DNA from: an uncultured Saprospiraceae bacterium
GTDB lineage: Bacteria > Bacteroidota > Bacteroidia > Chitinophagales > Saprospiraceae
Assembly: GCA_937942405.1 (NCBI GenBank)
Contig: CALDEN010000011.1
Coordinates: 1 to 7,320 of the forward strand
Length of the DNA stretch: 7,320 bases
Direction of reading: 5' to 3'
Shown: in pieces, positions 5,865 through 7,320 of the stretch
Position numbering within the stretch: position 1 is the stretch's first letter
Layout: each line of letters opens with the position of its first letter
Position numbers and translations under genes: made by a program
Notes under the pieces: model-generated
Seen by the model: only the letters and a program-made list of their open reading frames with translations
Databases searched by the model: none
Told to the model about the DNA's origin: nothing

Positions 5865-5909
5865 CAAATGATTAAATTACACGGAATTAACAATTTGAAT
5901 TTGCACATA

Positions 5910-7139
5910 ATGATGAAGAACCTATATTTATTCCTAGTTCTCGTTTTCCCGTTAATATCTTATGCTCAAGATCACCCTACGTGTGATGGATCGAGATATA
6001 CAGACGATGTATATAGTGATATAGACTCTACGATGAATATCCTGTATGGAGAAGGAGTTACTATAGCTGGAAACACGCTGGAATTATACATGGACATTTA
6101 TGAGCCATCTCAGGATATTGAAGAGGACCGGCCGGTAATTATCCTGGCATTTGGGGGAAGCTTCATCGCCGGTGAAAAAGAAGACATTGCTTGGTTGTGC
6201 AAAAGATATGCTCGCAAAGGCTATGTTGCTGTAACTATAGATTATCGTTTATATGATCTTCCTCTATTTCCACTACCCTCTGCAAATGATATGCAAGTCG
6301 TGGTAACTAAGGCAGTCGGAGATTTTAAAGGAGCCATACGATATATACGATCAGCAGCAGATAATGGCAATCCATACGGCATAGATCCTGATCATGTTTA
6401 TATCGGTGGAATTTCTGCTGGAGGGATCGCTGCGATGCATGCTGCTGTTCTAGACACCACTGACACATTCACCCAAGATCTTACAGATATTATCGCCGCT
6501 GAAGGAGGACTTGAAGGCACAGTGAATGATTACAATTATTCCTCTGAAGTACAAGGTGTAATTAATTTTTCTGGCGGATTAAATGATGCTCAATGGATCG
6601 ATGCCAATGATCCTCCATTTATAAGTGTGCATGACAACGGAGATCCTACTGTGCCCTATGCAGGTGGTTTTGCTAACATATTTGGTTTCGACATTATTTA
6701 TTTAGAAGGGAGTAAGGTCATGGAAGAAGTTGCCGATAGTTTAGATGTATTAAATTATCTAAAAACCTATGATCGCGATTCTCATGTGAGCTACCTCTTC
6801 GATGAGGATGATATTACTGATATGGTAGATCTAACCGCGAGCTATTTACATGATCTAATCTGTGAAGAGAAGCTCTTTGTAGCTACGAACTCTGTTAACA
6901 AGACTCTTCCAGTAAAAATATATCCTAATCCCACTTCTGGAGAAATCACTATTGATATTGAATCCATCAATTCGATCAAATTAGATATTTACAATACGCT
7001 AGGAAGCCTAGTATATAGATCTAAAAGCAATAATGATAAATTGGATTTAAGTTTTTTAAACAATGGCGTTTATTATCTAACTCTAGATAATTACGAAACA
7101 CAATCCAGATATTTCCAAAAGATAATAATAAAGAAATAA
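5910..7139 (+). CDS. Secreted alpha/beta-hydrolase (carboxylesterase-like) with T9SS sorting domain
   Basis: The start is chosen at ATG 5910 rather than 5868, because MMKNLYLFLVLVFPLISYAQ is a complete signal peptide only from there, and 5868 lies just 27 bases past a terminator U-tract. This gives 409 aa. The hydrolase fold shows the oxyanion strand ILAFGGSF (about 78-85, an HGGG-type position), VAVTIDYR (107-114), the nucleophile elbow GGISAGG with Ser169, a probable acid Asp245 in HDNGDPTVPY, and His292 in DRDSHVSY. This set is typical of carboxylesterase/BD-FAE-like enzymes that cleave ester bonds, for example in acylated polysaccharides or small esters; the substrate cannot be told. Residues about 336-409 (KIYPNPTSGEITIDI ... 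GVYYLTL ... FQKIIIKK) are a type A T9SS sorting domain, so after Sec export the protein should cross the outer membrane and be anchored or released. It is monocistronic between two terminators. Confidence 0.9.
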   Translation: MMKNLYLFLVLVFPLISYAQDHPTCDGSRYTDDVYSDIDSTMNILYGEGVTIAGNTLELYMDIYEPSQDIEEDRPVIILAFGGSFIAGEKEDIAWLCKRYARKGYVAVTIDYRLYDLPLFPLPSANDMQVVVTKAVGDFKGAIRYIRSAADNGNPYGIDPDHVYIGGISAGGIAAMHAAVLDTTDTFTQDLTDIIAAEGGLEGTVNDYNYSSEVQGVINFSGGLNDAQWIDANDPPFISVHDNGDPTVPYAGGFANIFGFDIIYLEGSKVMEEVADSLDVLNYLKTYDRDSHVSYLFDEDDITDMVDLTASYLHDLICEEKLFVATNSVNKTLPVKIYPNPTSGEITIDIESINSIKLDIYNTLGSLVYRSKSNNDKLDLSFLNNGVYYLTLDNYETQSRYFQKIIIKK

Positions 7140-7153
7140 GTATACTATTCAAT

Positions 7154-7195
7154 AAAAAAAGCCTCTGCTAAAAACTAGCAGAGGCTTTCTATTTT
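7154..7195. terminator. Bidirectional intrinsic terminator between convergent genes
   Basis: The stem is AAAGCCTCTGCTA (7158-7170) with TAGCAGAGGCTTT (7176-7188), 13 bp and perfect, with loop AAAAC. On + it is followed by TTT-CTA-TTTTT; on - the A-run at 7154-7160 gives a U-tract. It serves the esterase gene ending at 7139 and, from the other side, the gene ending at 7231. Confidence 0.88.
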
Positions 7196-7225
7196 TACTC
7201 GTATCTACTTAGGATACTTCTTTAC

Positions 7226-7245
7226 TAATCTTAATTAATCTTAAT
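7226..7245. repeat. 10-bp tandem repeat across a stop codon
   Basis: TAATCTTAAT is present twice head to tail (7226-7235, 7236-7245). The stop codon of the minus-strand partial gene (7231-7233) lies in the first copy and the last codons (MIKIN) in the second, suggesting a slippage duplication at the gene's 3' end. Confidence 0.6.
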
Positions 7246-7320
7246 CATCGATCTTGTCGTGTCAGAATCTGCATCTACGAGATGATAATAATAAATGCCT
7301 GCATTAGGAATTTCGTCTCC
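7231..7320 (-). CDS. 3' end of a gene with a T9SS-like C-terminal sorting tail (truncated by the window)
   Basis: Reading the minus strand from 7320, the frame is open for 29 codons to the TAA at 7233-7231. It encodes GDEIPNAGIYYYHLVDAD, then SDTTRSMIKIN. The pattern G-(I/V)-Y-Y-Y-x-L followed by 10-15 residues and a short hydrophobic/basic end (RSMIKIN) is the usual last part of a T9SS type A sorting domain, and parallels GVYYLTL...FQKIIIKK at the end of the neighbouring esterase. The upstream part with the catalytic or binding domain is outside the window, so the function is unknown. It shares the terminator at 7154-7195. Confidence 0.75.
   Translation of the reverse strand, partial: GDEIPNAGIYYYHLVDADSDTTRSMIKIN

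Noticed and set aside
5868..5909. Upstream ATG that would add 14 residues to the esterase
   Set aside because: The extra residues would precede a complete signal peptide, and the ATG lies too close to the terminator for a promoter and leader to fit.
5007..5909. CRISPR array, tRNA or insertion sequence in the gene-poor stretch
   Set aside because: There are no regularly spaced repeats, no cloverleaf-like fold or CCA end, and no terminal inverted repeats with a transposase. The dyads found are single and local.

Overview
The window looks like marine-type Bacteroidota, most probably Saprospiria (Lewinella/Portibacter-like). The evidence is AT-rich DNA, C-terminal type IX secretion (T9SS, Por) sorting domains on two genes, an ECF sigma factor followed by a one-TM protein with a periplasmic beta-barrel domain, promoter-like elements of the Bacteroidota form TTTG-N19-TAnnTTTG, and no clear Shine-Dalgarno sequences. 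The lineage is inferred from these traits, not from a marker gene.

Region 1 (1-3480, + strand) is a compact three-gene unit. It starts with the 3' part of a large surface or secreted protein built of carboxypeptidase-regulatory-like beta-sandwiches around a FAM171/CILP-like domain. Six bases later comes an ECF sigma factor with a TTG start in the same frame. An ATGA overlap then leads into a putative anti-sigma factor fused to a beta-barrel-like domain. A hairpin covers the stop codon of this last gene.

Region 2 (3531-5006, - strand) holds one 491-aa all-helical soluble protein of unknown function, convergent with region 1.

Region 3 (5007-5909) has no long gene but is not empty. It contains two apparent small transcription units, both on + and divergent from the 491-aa gene. 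Unit A has a promoter-like site, a 23-bp dyad, a 21-aa peptide ORF (5262-5327), a 15-aa ORF whose stop lies inside the terminator stem, and a 16-bp-stem terminator. Unit B has a good TAAATTTG promoter, a LacI-operator-like palindrome at the expected start of transcription, and two mini-ORFs that both begin ATGAGACAA (MRQ...). It ends with three consecutive hairpins, the last a U-tract terminator. These units are the most likely place for something undescribed: micropeptides, structured small RNAs or both, possibly linked to the divergent helical protein.

Region 4 (5910-7320) has a secreted alpha/beta-hydrolase (esterase-like) with a signal peptide and a T9SS sorting domain. A bidirectional terminator follows, and then the last 29 codons of a convergent minus-strand gene that also ends in a T9SS-like tail.
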